The notes under the pieces: generated by a model
What the model saw: only the letters and a program-made list of their open reading frames with translations
What the model was told of the DNA's origin: nothing
Databases searched by the model: none
Made by a program: the position numbers and the translations under genes
DNA from: an uncultured bacterium
GTDB taxonomy: Bacteria; Planctomycetota; UBA1135; GCA-002686595
Length of the DNA stretch: 42,788 bases
NCBI GenBank assembly: GCA_937910685.1
Contig: CALEMP010000167.1
Location: 1-42,788, forward strand
Reading direction: 5' to 3'
Shown here: positions 32,589-41,627 of the stretch, piece by piece
Position numbering within the stretch: the stretch's first letter is position 1
Layout: every line of letters begins with the position of its first letter

Positions 32589-33875
32589 ATGACCCAACGC
32601 CTCGCTGCAACCCTGCAAGTTACAGGGAAAGAACTGCGCGAAACACTGCGCGATCGCCAGACCGCCTTCACCACCCTGGTCTTGCCTATCTGCATGTACC
32701 CGGTTTTGTTCTGGATCATGGCCCAAGGTTTCTTGGTCCTTCAAGGCCAGAAAGAACGCACCGAAGTTCACGTGGGAGTGGTCAACCAAGGCCTGCTAGA
32801 AGAAGACCTCTTGCGGGCGATGGACCAGGGTCCGGAGCCAGGCCCTGCGAATCGCTTGGTATTGGTGGACTTGGGCTTCCAAGATGATGTGCCCCCTGAG
32901 GATTTACTGGAAGCGACAAGCGGGGTCGGCGAGCCCCAAGGTCCTCCTCTCGCGGGCGTCTTGAGTTTTGGGCCGGACGGTGCCCACTTGCATGTCAATC
33001 GCAGTGAGCCCAAAGGGGAACTGGCCGAGTCCCGGGTGACCAAGCGCCTCGCCCAGCACGTGGATCAATTGCGCGAGCAAGCAGCCGAAGCGGGCGGGCA
33101 CGCCGCAAGCGCCCTGCAACCCTTGTATCTTGAGCGGGTCGACGTGGGCCCTGAGAGCGACAAGGGCGCCCTGCTGCTTGCCACCTTGCTGCCCATGCTG
33201 TTGGTGACCATGTGCGTCATGGGGGCCTTTTTCCCGGCAGTGGACCTGTCCGCAGGCGAACGCGAACGGGGCACGGCGGAGACCACGCTTCTACTGCCGG
33301 TACCCCGTCTTTGGGTTCTGCAGGGCAAGGTTTTGGCGGTGGCGAGCTTGGCCATGATCGCCACCACCTTCAACCTTTTGGCCCTCGGAATCTCCGCAGA
33401 GGGCCTGCTGGCCACGATCCTTCAGGGCAGCAACATCACCATCAACTTGCCCTGGCAAGCACTGCTGGCCGTGGCTCCCCTCGCATTGCTCTTTGCCCTC
33501 TTCGTGGCAGCTACGCTCACCGCAACTTCCGGAATGGCGCGCAACTTCAAGGAAGCCCAAGCCATGCTGGGCCCGGTGCAGATGGTCTTCATCCTGCCGG
33601 CCATCGCGGGCATCATGCCTGGCATTGATTTGACCCCGGGCCTCGCATTGGTCCCCGTTCTCAACGTGACCCTTGCAGCTAAATCCATGCTGCTCGGAAA
33701 AGTCCTGCCACTGGAATATGCCCTTGTGGCTGGATCCCTCTTGCTGAGCGCTTGGTTGGCCTTGAAGTTCGCCGTCCGCCTACTGTCCCGCGAGGCATTT
33801 GCCACCACTTCCGCCACGATCTCCTGGCGACAACTGTTTTCCTTCCTACGCTCCGACGGGGATGCAAGCCGATGA
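32589..33875 (+). CDS. NatB-type ABC-2 exporter permease
   Basis: 428 residues from ATG 32589. A first transmembrane segment (VLPICMYPVLFWIMAQGF) is followed by a ~160-residue extracytoplasmic domain, then LLPMLLVTMCVMGAFFPAVDL, GERERGTAETTLLLPVPRLWVLQGKVLA and four further segments. This is the NatB/COG1668 layout, known for ATP-driven Na+ or drug export. An in-frame ATG at 32499 would add 30 residues. Its stop overlaps the ATPase start (ATGA), so it forms a unit with the next two genes. Confidence 0.88.
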   Translation: MTQRLAATLQVTGKELRETLRDRQTAFTTLVLPICMYPVLFWIMAQGFLVLQGQKERTEVHVGVVNQGLLEEDLLRAMDQGPEPGPANRLVLVDLGFQDDVPPEDLLEATSGVGEPQGPPLAGVLSFGPDGAHLHVNRSEPKGELAESRVTKRLAQHVDQLREQAAEAGGHAASALQPLYLERVDVGPESDKGALLLATLLPMLLVTMCVMGAFFPAVDLSAGERERGTAETTLLLPVPRLWVLQGKVLAVASLAMIATTFNLLALGISAEGLLATILQGSNITINLPWQALLAVAPLALLFALFVAATLTATSGMARNFKEAQAMLGPVQMVFILPAIAGIMPGIDLTPGLALVPVLNVTLAAKSMLLGKVLPLEYALVAGSLLLSAWLALKFAVRLLSREAFATTSATISWRQLFSFLRSDGDASR

Positions 33876-34702
33876 CCCTTGATACCAATACGAATGCCCC
33901 AGCAATTCACGCCGAGGCCCTAACCAAGATTTTCTCTGACCCCGAGCGAGGAAAGGTGGCAGCGGTCCAGGACCTCGACCTTGCTTGCAACTACGGCGAG
34001 GTAATGGGCCTTTTGGGTCCCAATGGTGCTGGAAAAACCACGACCCTGCGAATGCTCTCCACGATCCTGGCTCCCACAAGGGGCCGGGGCACCGTGGCCG
34101 GCGCGGACATCACCAATGACCCAATCACCGTGCGCAAACGAATCGGATTCCTGTCCGGGACCACCGGGCTCTATCCGCGCTTAACAGCCCAAGAGGTCCT
34201 GCAGTATTTCGGCCGCTTGCATGGCATGGACGAGGACACCCTCGGTCGCCGACTTGAAGTGGTGGTCAAGGCCTTTGACCTAAAGGACTTCCTTTTGGGC
34301 CGTTGCGAATCACTCTCCACCGGCCAAAAACAACGGGTATCGATTGCCCGGGCGGTGATCCATGACCCGCGGGTTTTGATCCTGGATGAACCCACCACCG
34401 GCCTCGACCTGCTCGCTGCCAGTGACATGATTCGCTTCGTTGAATCCCGCCGGGAAGAAGGTCGCTGCGTGCTGTTTTCAACCCACATCCTATCGGAAGC
34501 AGAGCGCCTCTGCGACCGCATCGCCATCGTGCATGCGGGAAGAGTCCTGGCGGTGGGCACCCAAGAGGAACTGCGTGAAGACACCGGCGAGAAGTGGCTC
34601 GAAGACGTGTTCCGCGCTTTCGTTGCCCGGGCTGACAATTCCCCTGAACAAGCAGCGGACCAGCCCCATGCCAACATCGTCGACGGAGAGCCTCACAAGT
34701 GA
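33872..34702 (+). CDS. NatA-type ABC transporter ATP-binding protein
   Basis: 276 residues. Walker A GPNGAGKT (49-56), signature LSTGQKQRVSIARA, Walker B VLILDEPTTGLD, and the H-loop FSTHILSEAERLCDRIA are all intact. It powers the exporter made with the permeases encoded on each side; both junctions overlap by 4 nt. The C-terminal tail (RADNSPEQAADQPHANIVDG) is acidic and probably disordered. Confidence 0.94.
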   Translation: MTLDTNTNAPAIHAEALTKIFSDPERGKVAAVQDLDLACNYGEVMGLLGPNGAGKTTTLRMLSTILAPTRGRGTVAGADITNDPITVRKRIGFLSGTTGLYPRLTAQEVLQYFGRLHGMDEDTLGRRLEVVVKAFDLKDFLLGRCESLSTGQKQRVSIARAVIHDPRVLILDEPTTGLDLLAASDMIRFVESRREEGRCVLFSTHILSEAERLCDRIAIVHAGRVLAVGTQEELREDTGEKWLEDVFRAFVARADNSPEQAADQPHANIVDGEPHK

Positions 34703-36717
34703 GAGGCGCCTCGATCACCCGCACGGTCTTCCGCGTGGAATTCCTGCAGCTTCTGCGGGATCGCCGGGCGTTCTTTGCAGCTGTGCTCTTGCCGGTGTTT
34801 TTGTACCCGCTCATGTTGTCGGGCAGCGACCTCTTAAAGAATGCCACAGAAGGCAGCTTGGAAGAGCGCGAGTTGACCGTCCTAGTGGATTCGGGCGATG
34901 CGCCCCCCGAGCTTGCCACGCGCTTGCTCGATGCGGTCGGAGGCCCCGCCACTTTGATTGTGAATGGGGATGCCAGCAGCCTGACGAACCAACCCGCCGC
35001 CTCCCTCCCAGAGACTCACCGCCGGCAAATCGAGGACGCATGGCGTGAACTGGTGGGAGACACAGCCCAAGCGGTCTTGATCCTGGAGGGTGGCGCGACT
35101 GCCACAGGACAGCTGCGCGCCACGATTTGGTACGAGCGCAAGGACGAATCCTCGCGAACCCTGTCTGGACGCCTTCGCGAGCGACTGCAGTCTCTGGCGG
35201 AGATCATGACCGTTGAACGCCGAGTGGACCTCTTAGGGGCCGACCCGGGAGCAGCATTGGCCCTCGAAGTACACGACCAAGCCACGGCCGAAGACAAGGG
35301 CGCAGCCAACCTGGCGCGTTTCCTGCCAATCATGTTGGTTTTCTTGCTGCTCGGGGGAGGCTCCTTTGCAGCCCTCTCCATCTTTGCGGGGGAGCGCGAA
35401 GCGGGCACCCTGGAAACCTTGCTGGTCAGTCCGGCAAACAAGAGCGCCGTGGTGCTCGGCAAGTTTGGCGCAGTCTTGCTGACTGGAATAGCCTGCCTTG
35501 TCTCAAACATTCTGGGCCTCTACCTAGCAGCACAACTCGGCTGGGAGGGACTGTCCGGTGGAGGCTCCGGAGGCATCAGCTTGGAGCGCCTGGCCGGTGC
35601 CTTCGTGTTCATCCCCGCCTGCATTTTGGTCTGCGCCATCCTGTGCCTTGCCTGTGGCCGGGCGCGCAGTTTCCGCGAAGGCCAGCACAAGTTGCTGCCC
35701 TTGATGCTAGCCCTGGCGGTACCCAATCTGGTGGTCCTGGCGCCCGGCCTAGAGCACAATTACCTGTTGGCCCTGGTGCCCCTGACCGGTGCGGCCCTTT
35801 CCCTACGGGATGCCCTGCTGGGTGAGCTCACCCTTGGTATCACCCTGACCATGATTCTCAGCCATCTTGCCTGGAGCGCTTTTGCCGTGCGCCAATTGGC
35901 AGGCCTGCTTGACGCCGAGAGAGTCTTGATTGGCGATGCCTCTGCAGAGGAAGCGGGCAACCGTCGCCTAGCCTCGCGCCACGCCCAAGCCTATGGCTTC
36001 GGAGCGGTGCTGCTGATGCTCGGGGTGGCGTCTCGCCTACAAGCCCATGACATGCTGAACGGGCTTTTGACCACTCTTTGGGGCATGATGCTGCCCCTGG
36101 CTCTGATTTGCCTGTGGCATGCGAATCGACGCTTTGGCCCGGCTCGCGCGTTGGACTTCATCCGCACCTGGCCGCGCATCAGCGACCTATTGCTGGCGGT
36201 TCTGATTGCACCAGGCTTAGCCTGGGTCATCGAGCTCCTCGTGCGAAGCCAAGAGTTCGTCTTGCCCCTGCCTGAAGCGGTGACCCAGAACCCTGCCCTA
36301 GAACAGTTCTTCCAGAGCACCTCCCTTGGAACCCTGCTCTTCGCCATGGCGGTCAGCCCTGGTATTGTGGAAGAGCTCCTGTTCCGCGGCGCAATCCTAG
36401 GCACCCTCGCCCGGGACAAAAAGCCCGTACGCGCCGTGGTGATCTCGTCTCTCTTCTTCTCGGCGGCCCACGCATCCCTGCACCGCCTGATGCCGACCTT
36501 CTTGATCGGCAGCCTCTTGGGCACGATCACCCTGCGGTCGGGCAGCCTGTGGCCAGCGGTGGTGCTGCATGTGACCTACAACTCTTGGGTCATGCTGCTG
36601 GGCACCGAGCGCCTGCCCGAGGTGCTCGTGACAGGCTGGGGCCAACACCTGGTCTGGCTCGCCCTGCCAAGTCTGTTCTTGCTGCTGCGCCCCCGGAAGC
36701 CTCGATCAGCGAATTGA
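34699..36717 (+). CDS. NatB-type ABC permease fused to a CPBP (Abi/CAAX) intramembrane protease
   Basis: 672 residues from a GTG that overlaps the ATPase stop. Residues 1 to about 400 repeat the NatB layout: an N-terminal TM, an extracytoplasmic domain, GEREAGTLETLLVSPANKSAVVLGKFGA, and several TMs. Residues about 430-670 add a CPBP metalloprotease domain with all three motifs: EELLFRG (E558, E559, R563), FSAAH (H591) and LHVTYN (H624, N628). The glutamates and histidines that form the active site are intact. Such permease/CPBP fusions occur in Planctomycetota. The protease may process an exported peptide or control the exporter; both are inference. The end overlaps the convergent EamA-propeller gene by 12 bp. 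Confidence 0.92.
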   Translation: MRGASITRTVFRVEFLQLLRDRRAFFAAVLLPVFLYPLMLSGSDLLKNATEGSLEERELTVLVDSGDAPPELATRLLDAVGGPATLIVNGDASSLTNQPAASLPETHRRQIEDAWRELVGDTAQAVLILEGGATATGQLRATIWYERKDESSRTLSGRLRERLQSLAEIMTVERRVDLLGADPGAALALEVHDQATAEDKGAANLARFLPIMLVFLLLGGGSFAALSIFAGEREAGTLETLLVSPANKSAVVLGKFGAVLLTGIACLVSNILGLYLAAQLGWEGLSGGGSGGISLERLAGAFVFIPACILVCAILCLACGRARSFREGQHKLLPLMLALAVPNLVVLAPGLEHNYLLALVPLTGAALSLRDALLGELTLGITLTMILSHLAWSAFAVRQLAGLLDAERVLIGDASAEEAGNRRLASRHAQAYGFGAVLLMLGVASRLQAHDMLNGLLTTLWGMMLPLALICLWHANRRFGPARALDFIRTWPRISDLLLAVLIAPGLAWVIELLVRSQEFVLPLPEAVTQNPALEQFFQSTSLGTLLFAMAVSPGIVEELLFRGAILGTLARDKKPVRAVVISSLFFSAAHASLHRLMPTFLIGSLLGTITLRSGSLWPAVVLHVTYNSWVMLLGTERLPEVLVTGWGQHLVWLALPSLFLLLRPRKPRSAN

Positions 36718-38790
36718 AGCGCCCATGATGCGGCCCTGCTCCACGTCGGTCCAGACCAGCCCCCAGCCCTTGGGAAGGGCCAGTAATCGGGCGCAGCCGT
36801 CGGAGCGCTTGCCCGTGACAGTTGCCACGGTCTGAATCGCACCCAACTCGGACCCGATGGTTCGCACAACCCAAGCGCCTCCGGTTTCGGTGGACTCCAA
36901 CCAGGAAACCAAGAGCCGCCCCTGCTGGTCAAAGCAGGCGCTAATCTGCCCCTTGGCTGCTCCGCGATCAATCTGCCTGGCCGGGCCAAAGCTCTGGCCC
37001 CCGTCCTCCGAGAGGCACACCTGAATGCGCGAGACTCCCTCGGCATCCTCGGTGTACCACGCAAGGGCCACATCTTTACCGTCCGCGGCCAAGGCCGGAC
37101 CGTTGACCGGACAAGCCGGGTATTCCCAATTGTCCTTGTGCACGGAAAATGGCTCGCTCCAACCGTCCGCTTCGGACCAACGGGAGAGTTGAATGTCACG
37201 TAAGCCCTCGTCCGAACGGTCACGCCAAGCGACGAGGGCCGACCCATCATCCAGAACGATCAAACCCGTGGGACAGCACTCGCAGGTCTTTCCGTCGAGC
37301 ACGCTCTCGGGGCCACGACGGCCGTCCCCGTACAACACGCGGCTCATGAGGGTCATGGGCCCCTTGTCACCCATCAAGCGACCATCCAACCAAACGGCCA
37401 ACACGCGCTCTTGATCCAAGGTCGCGAGGGAGGCGAAACCGTGCTCACCGGGGCCCGTGTCCTCGTGAACGGGGCCTTGCTCGGCGAACTCCCCGTCCTC
37501 TTGGCGCAGGGCGTATTGCACGTGATAGTCATAGGTTCCCGCTTCTGATTTTTTCAGCCAAGTCACGAGCTCCCCATCGGAAGAAATCGCCGGGCAGTCT
37601 GCCCAGTTCACAAACCAGTCGCTGCCCTCCACAAGGCTTTGCTCCCCTTCAAAAGAAAGTTGATCCCCTTCCAACTGCAGGCGCGTCGCGATCAGCGCGT
37701 GCTCTCCGTCTCCCAAGCTGCGGGTGACCAACACACGGCCCGCGTCAGCGACCCGGGGGAATCGGCCAGCGGGACCTTCCACCGCTGATTGCACCTGGAC
37801 GGCACCGGATTCCACAGTGGATTCCGGCTCCTCAGCCGTACCGCCGGATTGGGCGTAAAGAACCACCCCTACTCCGGCAAAGCCAAGCAGGGTTCCAATA
37901 ATCATGGAGGGGGTCGTGCGTCGGGCTCCGGCAACACCAAGACGGGCAAAAGGCAATGTAAACAGGGGGGTAGTGGAAAAGACGAGGGCCGCGACCCCTG
38001 GGGGAAGTTCCCGCAGGGCTAAATGATAGGGAACCAAACCGAGGACAGAGCCGGTGATCGAAGCAATCAAGATGACGCGCAGACCAGCCCTTCGTCGAAA
38101 GGGCTTGACCAGTTCAACAAACTCCCTCCCCACGCCCGTGACCGGGCTTCCCCGGGAGATTACCCCAAGGATCGTAGCCAGCATGAATGCGCCGATCACG
38201 CCCCCGGTCAGGCGCATGCCTGCACCCGTGAACACGCCGGCCCCTTGCATGCCATCGTGTCCGCTCAAAATCGCCGCGGTAATAGCAAGCGCGTTGACCG
38301 CGGCAATCATTGCCCCACGGCGGCGAATTTTGGGATCAAGAGATCCTCCACCCCCACCGCTGCGCAAAACCAAGAGCACACCGGCCAAGACCAAGCCGCC
38401 TCCCACAAGACTGCCCGAATCCATTACGTCGCCGAACAACCAATGGGCACCGATGACGGTCAAGGGCACATTGGCCAGGGACACCACCGCTGTGGTTTGC
38501 ACACCGCACATGGGTAGGGCGGCAAAGTACATGGCATCCCCAATGGCAAAACCCAAAAGCCCGCTGATCAGCATCTGAGTCACGGCGCCTGAGGGAACCC
38601 CCCCATCCCCAATAGCTACTCCGATGATAAAGAACAGAACCGTCGCCAGAACGTTCTTGAAGAGCACCGCGGCGCTGGCGCTGGGCGGATCCGGCGCGGC
38701 AAAAATGGCTGAGAAAAGGTGCGAAGCCACGGCCCAACTGCCCGCGGAGAAGATGCCCGCAAAGAGCCCCCAGAAACTCAATTCAAGCAA
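36706..38790 (-). CDS. EamA/DMT transporter fused to a BNR (sialidase-like) beta-propeller
   Basis: 694 residues in one uninterrupted frame. Residues 1 to about 313 form ten hydrophobic segments in two five-TM halves, as in EamA drug/metabolite transporters. A short acidic linker (about 314-335) follows. Residues about 336-694 look like a sialidase-type propeller: an Asp-box SEDGGQSFG, repeated W-x-D/A-x-x-D-G blades, and a cysteine cluster TCECCPTG seen in secreted BNR proteins. No complete sialidase active site is evident. If the N-terminus is inside, ten TMs would leave the propeller in the cytoplasm, which is odd for a Cys-rich BNR domain. The start is a TTG at 38790; the exact start is uncertain. 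Confidence 0.82.
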   Translation of the reverse strand: MLELSFWGLFAGIFSAGSWAVASHLFSAIFAAPDPPSASAAVLFKNVLATVLFFIIGVAIGDGGVPSGAVTQMLISGLLGFAIGDAMYFAALPMCGVQTTAVVSLANVPLTVIGAHWLFGDVMDSGSLVGGGLVLAGVLLVLRSGGGGGSLDPKIRRRGAMIAAVNALAITAAILSGHDGMQGAGVFTGAGMRLTGGVIGAFMLATILGVISRGSPVTGVGREFVELVKPFRRRAGLRVILIASITGSVLGLVPYHLALRELPPGVAALVFSTTPLFTLPFARLGVAGARRTTPSMIIGTLLGFAGVGVVLYAQSGGTAEEPESTVESGAVQVQSAVEGPAGRFPRVADAGRVLVTRSLGDGEHALIATRLQLEGDQLSFEGEQSLVEGSDWFVNWADCPAISSDGELVTWLKKSEAGTYDYHVQYALRQEDGEFAEQGPVHEDTGPGEHGFASLATLDQERVLAVWLDGRLMGDKGPMTLMSRVLYGDGRRGPESVLDGKTCECCPTGLIVLDDGSALVAWRDRSDEGLRDIQLSRWSEADGWSEPFSVHKDNWEYPACPVNGPALAADGKDVALAWYTEDAEGVSRIQVCLSEDGGQSFGPARQIDRGAAKGQISACFDQQGRLLVSWLESTETGGAWVVRTIGSELGAIQTVATVTGKRSDGCARLLALPKGWGLVWTDVEQGRIMGASIR

Positions 38791-38893
38791 GTGAAGAACT
38801 CCAACGAAGAGCGCCGCACACCAAAGATGGAAGCGCGGCGTTCATGAATGAAAATTGAGTCGAGGTCACCCGGGACAGCACCCCGGCGTTCGC

Positions 38894-39013
38894 TCATGAG
38901 CCCTTGCGGGCCTTGTGCTTGGCAATGTGGTACTTACCGGAGCCCATGCCTATTTTACGCACGCGCTTACGGCCGCGGGTGGGACCGCCAGCTTTGGTTT
39001 GGGACTTGGCCAT
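38894..39013 (-). CDS. 39-residue highly basic protein
   Basis: ATG 39013 to TGA 38894 on the minus strand. 13 of 39 residues are K or R, with two H and no D or E. The centre reads RGRKRVRKIGMGSGKYHIAK. The composition and the KIGMGSGKY stretch recall very small ribosomal proteins such as bTHX, but I cannot assign a family. The frame is short, but its amino-acid bias is far from chance and its borders fit the neighbouring genes (103 bp before the EamA gene, same strand; 105 bp after the unknown membrane protein). Nucleic-acid binding is the simplest guess. Confidence 0.7.
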   Translation of the reverse strand: MAKSQTKAGGPTRGRKRVRKIGMGSGKYHIAKHKARKGS

Positions 39014-39118
39014 GACTGTTCTTGGATCTTTGGTGGGGACTCTGAGGCTTCGTCGTGCCCCTCAAGAGGCATGATCGAGCCGAGGAGGGTAGCCGCTTGA
39101 GGGCCAGAGGGCAAGGTT

Positions 39119-39745
39119 CTAGTCTTCCTTTGGTGGGTTCCCCGACTCCTGGGGCCCCTCGGAGGGGGATTCATCATCCGGCCAACCGGTGAATTCGAAG
39201 CGATAAGTCGCTTCCGGGATGTCCTTAGGCAGGGAATCGATCATGCGCTTCAGGGCAAACCTGAGGCGCCGTTCGAACATCTCGGTGGCGTCTGGGGTGC
39301 TCCCAGGGGGGAAAACCTGGACTCCCATGGCATTGTCCCCCACCAGCACTCCGTGGCCCAGCAGGCTCGGAGCGGGCATGCTGATCACCACATCCAGCCC
39401 CTCCTGGTGCACGGCATTGCGGGGAATTTCCTCGATGTTGACCCCAAAAATAGCCGGGGGCTGGTCGGGATCTTCGGACGAGACCACGTGGGTCACGATC
39501 CAGGGTTGCTCCGCCGAAAAGCGAGACATGGAGAGGGCCTGGCTAATCCCCGGCGCTCCCAATTCCAGATAAAGCTTCACCCGGCCTTCGGCCGTGGTGG
39601 GCGCTGCCCTGCGGATCTCGTCACGACTGTCTTCCGCCAGGGACACCTGCCAGCGGAAGAATGCGGGCACGGCCATGCCCATGACCACGATGCCGAGCAG
39701 GTAGTAGATGGCCCGGGGGCCTGAGGGCTTGTCTTGGGTTTCCAT
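39119..39745 (-). CDS. uncharacterised single-pass membrane protein
   Basis: 208 residues from ATG 39745. One transmembrane segment (about 12-32) is followed by a soluble domain with VKLYLELGAPGISQALSMSR, PWIVTHVVSSED, and a C-terminal helix-rich part ending in a disordered acidic tail (DDESPSEGPQESG). I do not recognise the family. Codon usage and length support a real gene, and the long antisense frames across it look like shadows. It is divergent from the ApaH-like gene across 164 bp that hold a TAGGGT hexamer facing that gene. Confidence 0.65.
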   Translation of the reverse strand: METQDKPSGPRAIYYLLGIVVMGMAVPAFFRWQVSLAEDSRDEIRRAAPTTAEGRVKLYLELGAPGISQALSMSRFSAEQPWIVTHVVSSEDPDQPPAIFGVNIEEIPRNAVHQEGLDVVISMPAPSLLGHGVLVGDNAMGVQVFPPGSTPDATEMFERRLRFALKRMIDSLPKDIPEATYRFEFTGWPDDESPSEGPQESGNPPKED

Positions 39746-39807
39746 GAGCAGTGCATTGTCCTCGATAGGTGTTCCCGGCGCAACTGCCCCGGGGCATTCC
39801 GGTTCTG

Positions 39808-39813
39808 TAGGGT
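39808..39813 (+). promoter_or_regulatory. possible -10 (TAGGGT) upstream of the ApaH-like gene
   Basis: TAGGGT lies about 96 bp before ATG 39910. A 29-codon ORF from ATG 39824 would end in TGA overlapping that start (ATGA), so a short leader ORF is possible. Confidence 0.25.
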
Positions 39814-39909
39814 GTCCTGGGTCATGTGCCCCTTCTCCAGCCCCTCCCCCCGCAGAAGCCCTGGCTTCCACCCGGAGCAGGCCTCACCCCTAGATCACGG
39901 GCCATCGAG

Positions 39910-40653
39910 ATGACCACCAAGCGCCGAATTTTCGTCGGGGACATCCAGGGCTGCCGGGTGGAGTTAGAGCAATTGCTCGAAAAACTCCGGTTTGATCCCA
40001 GCGGTGACGTTTTACACCCGGTTGGCGACCTGGTGAACCGCGGCCCCGATTCTGTGGGGGTGCTGCGATTGCTGAAAAGCCTCGATGCGGGAGGCGTGCT
40101 CGGCAACCACGAAGTGCATCTGTTGCGCACAGCTGCGGGTATGCGCCGACCGGCTCCCTCCGAACACATGGAGTGCGTGTTGGATGCACCGGATCGCCAA
40201 GAGCTGCTGGAGTGGCTGGCGGCGAGGCCCTGGTGCTTGGAGTGGGACGATTTGATCTGCATCCATGCGGGGGTGCATCCCACCTGGGAGCACCCCGCCC
40301 AACTGCTAGCGGGCATCCCCCCTACCGAGCCCACCGACGACGCGGATTTCGCCGTGTTGGTTCGTCACTGCGACAGCTCGGGCCAGCGCGCGCCCAAGGA
40401 CGAGTCGGACCCCGGAGCACCTTTTGTTCCCTGGTGGCAACTCTGGGAAGCCCGGACCAACGAAACCCGCAAGGTGGTTTTTGGGCACTGGGCCCGCCAG
40501 GGTCTTTTGGTACGGGACAAGGTCGTGGGGCTGGATTCGGGCTGTGTGTACGGTGGCGAGTTGAGCGCATGGATCCCAGAGGAAGAACGCCTCGTGCAAG
40601 TCCCCGCCCAAAAAGCCTGGTCACCGGTCACGCCACCCCGCAAAGGATCATGA
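39910..40653 (+). CDS. ApaH-like metallophosphoesterase
   Basis: 247 residues. The phosphoesterase blocks are present: FVGDIQGCRVELEQLL (cf. GDIHGC), HPVGDLVNRGPDSVGVLRLL, GVLGNHEVHLL, a central CIHAGVHPTW, and KVVFGHWARQG followed by GLDSGCVYGGELSAW. This is the symmetrical bis(5'-nucleosyl)-tetraphosphatase pattern; ApaH removes Ap4A to 2 ADP. GDIQGC has Q where many family members have H (GDIHGC), and E. coli ApaH also has GDVHG, a difference worth checking. ATG 39910 was chosen over GTG 39826 because the first strand follows directly. The stop overlaps the methyltransferase start (ATGA). Confidence 0.9.
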   Translation: MTTKRRIFVGDIQGCRVELEQLLEKLRFDPSGDVLHPVGDLVNRGPDSVGVLRLLKSLDAGGVLGNHEVHLLRTAAGMRRPAPSEHMECVLDAPDRQELLEWLAARPWCLEWDDLICIHAGVHPTWEHPAQLLAGIPPTEPTDDADFAVLVRHCDSSGQRAPKDESDPGAPFVPWWQLWEARTNETRKVVFGHWARQGLLVRDKVVGLDSGCVYGGELSAWIPEEERLVQVPAQKAWSPVTPPRKGS

Positions 40654-41471
40654 GCAGCCCCAAGGCCAAGACTGGAGTTTCCTCAAAGCCCCGACAAGTC
40701 GACTGGTACGACACACCGCGCTACTACGATCTCGTTTTTGATGAGGACACAGCCCTCGAAGGTTTTTTCCTAGAACAGGCTCACCAACTGTACGGCTCCT
40801 CCCGCGGGCGACGCTGCCTGGAACCCGCCTGCGGCTCCGGCCGTCTGGTGGTGGAAATGGCACGCCGGGAATGGAAAGTAAGCGGCAACGACATCTCAAA
40901 GCCCATGCTGGCCTATGCGCGCGCGCGCCTCAAGGAAGAGAACCTCAAGGCCCGGCTCCTGCATGGGGACATGTGCGAACTAGGCCTCAAAGGGCGCTTT
41001 GACCTGGCCCATTGCCTGGTCAGCACATTCAAGTACTTAGACACCGAGTCCAAAGCACGCCAACACTTCACGCGCATAGCTGACCTCTTGGTGCCCGGGG
41101 GCATTTATTGCCTCGGCATGCACCTGACAAACTATTCGCGCACCAAATACGAACGGGAGCGCTGGGTTGTGGAAGAGGGCGCCACGCACGTCACATGCAA
41201 CATCCAGGCCTGGCCTCCCCTAGCCAAAGAACGCAAGGAACGCATGCGCAGCCGCATGCGCATCGAAGAAAACGGCAGCGAGCACACCCAGGAAACCAAC
41301 TGGTGGTTCCGCACCTACAACGGGGACCAACTGCGCCGCACGATCGCCCAGGAAAAACGCCTGGAATTGGTCGCCGTGCACGACTTCCAATACGACCTGA
41401 ACCGAACCGTGGAGCTCGACGGGGGCTTCGACGTGCTGCTGGTCTTGCGACGCAAGCCGGACCACGCCTAA
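40650..41471 (+). CDS. class I SAM-dependent methyltransferase
   Basis: 273 residues. The N-terminal DWYDTPRYYDLVFDED, SAM motif CLEPACGSGRLVVEMARR and post-motif VSGNDISKPMLAYARARL define a class I methyltransferase; LLVPGGIYCLGMHL is motif III. The substrate is unknown. Translational coupling to the ApaH-like gene is notable but does not suggest a shared pathway that I can name. Confidence 0.88.
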   Translation: MSSPKAKTGVSSKPRQVDWYDTPRYYDLVFDEDTALEGFFLEQAHQLYGSSRGRRCLEPACGSGRLVVEMARREWKVSGNDISKPMLAYARARLKEENLKARLLHGDMCELGLKGRFDLAHCLVSTFKYLDTESKARQHFTRIADLLVPGGIYCLGMHLTNYSRTKYERERWVVEEGATHVTCNIQAWPPLAKERKERMRSRMRIEENGSEHTQETNWWFRTYNGDQLRRTIAQEKRLELVAVHDFQYDLNRTVELDGGFDVLLVLRRKPDHA

Positions 41472-41555
41472 GCACAGCGCATCCCCGCCATCTGCCCCGC
41501 CGTCATAAAACCGCGGACTCAAGGAGAGCGGAATAGGACTAGGCCATTGCATGAC

Positions 41556-41576
41556 GCCCCTCATCCATCAAGGGGC
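41556..41576. terminator. weak hairpin between convergent genes
   Basis: GCCCCT (41556-41561) and AGGGGC (41571-41576) with a 9-nt loop, in the 156-bp convergent gap between the methyltransferase and GNAT genes. No clear T-tract follows on either strand, so a terminator role is only possible. Confidence 0.25.
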
Positions 41577-41627
41577 CTAAGCAGCAGGGTGTGGGTCGCG
41601 CTTCCGTTCCAACTCGACCCTACAGGC

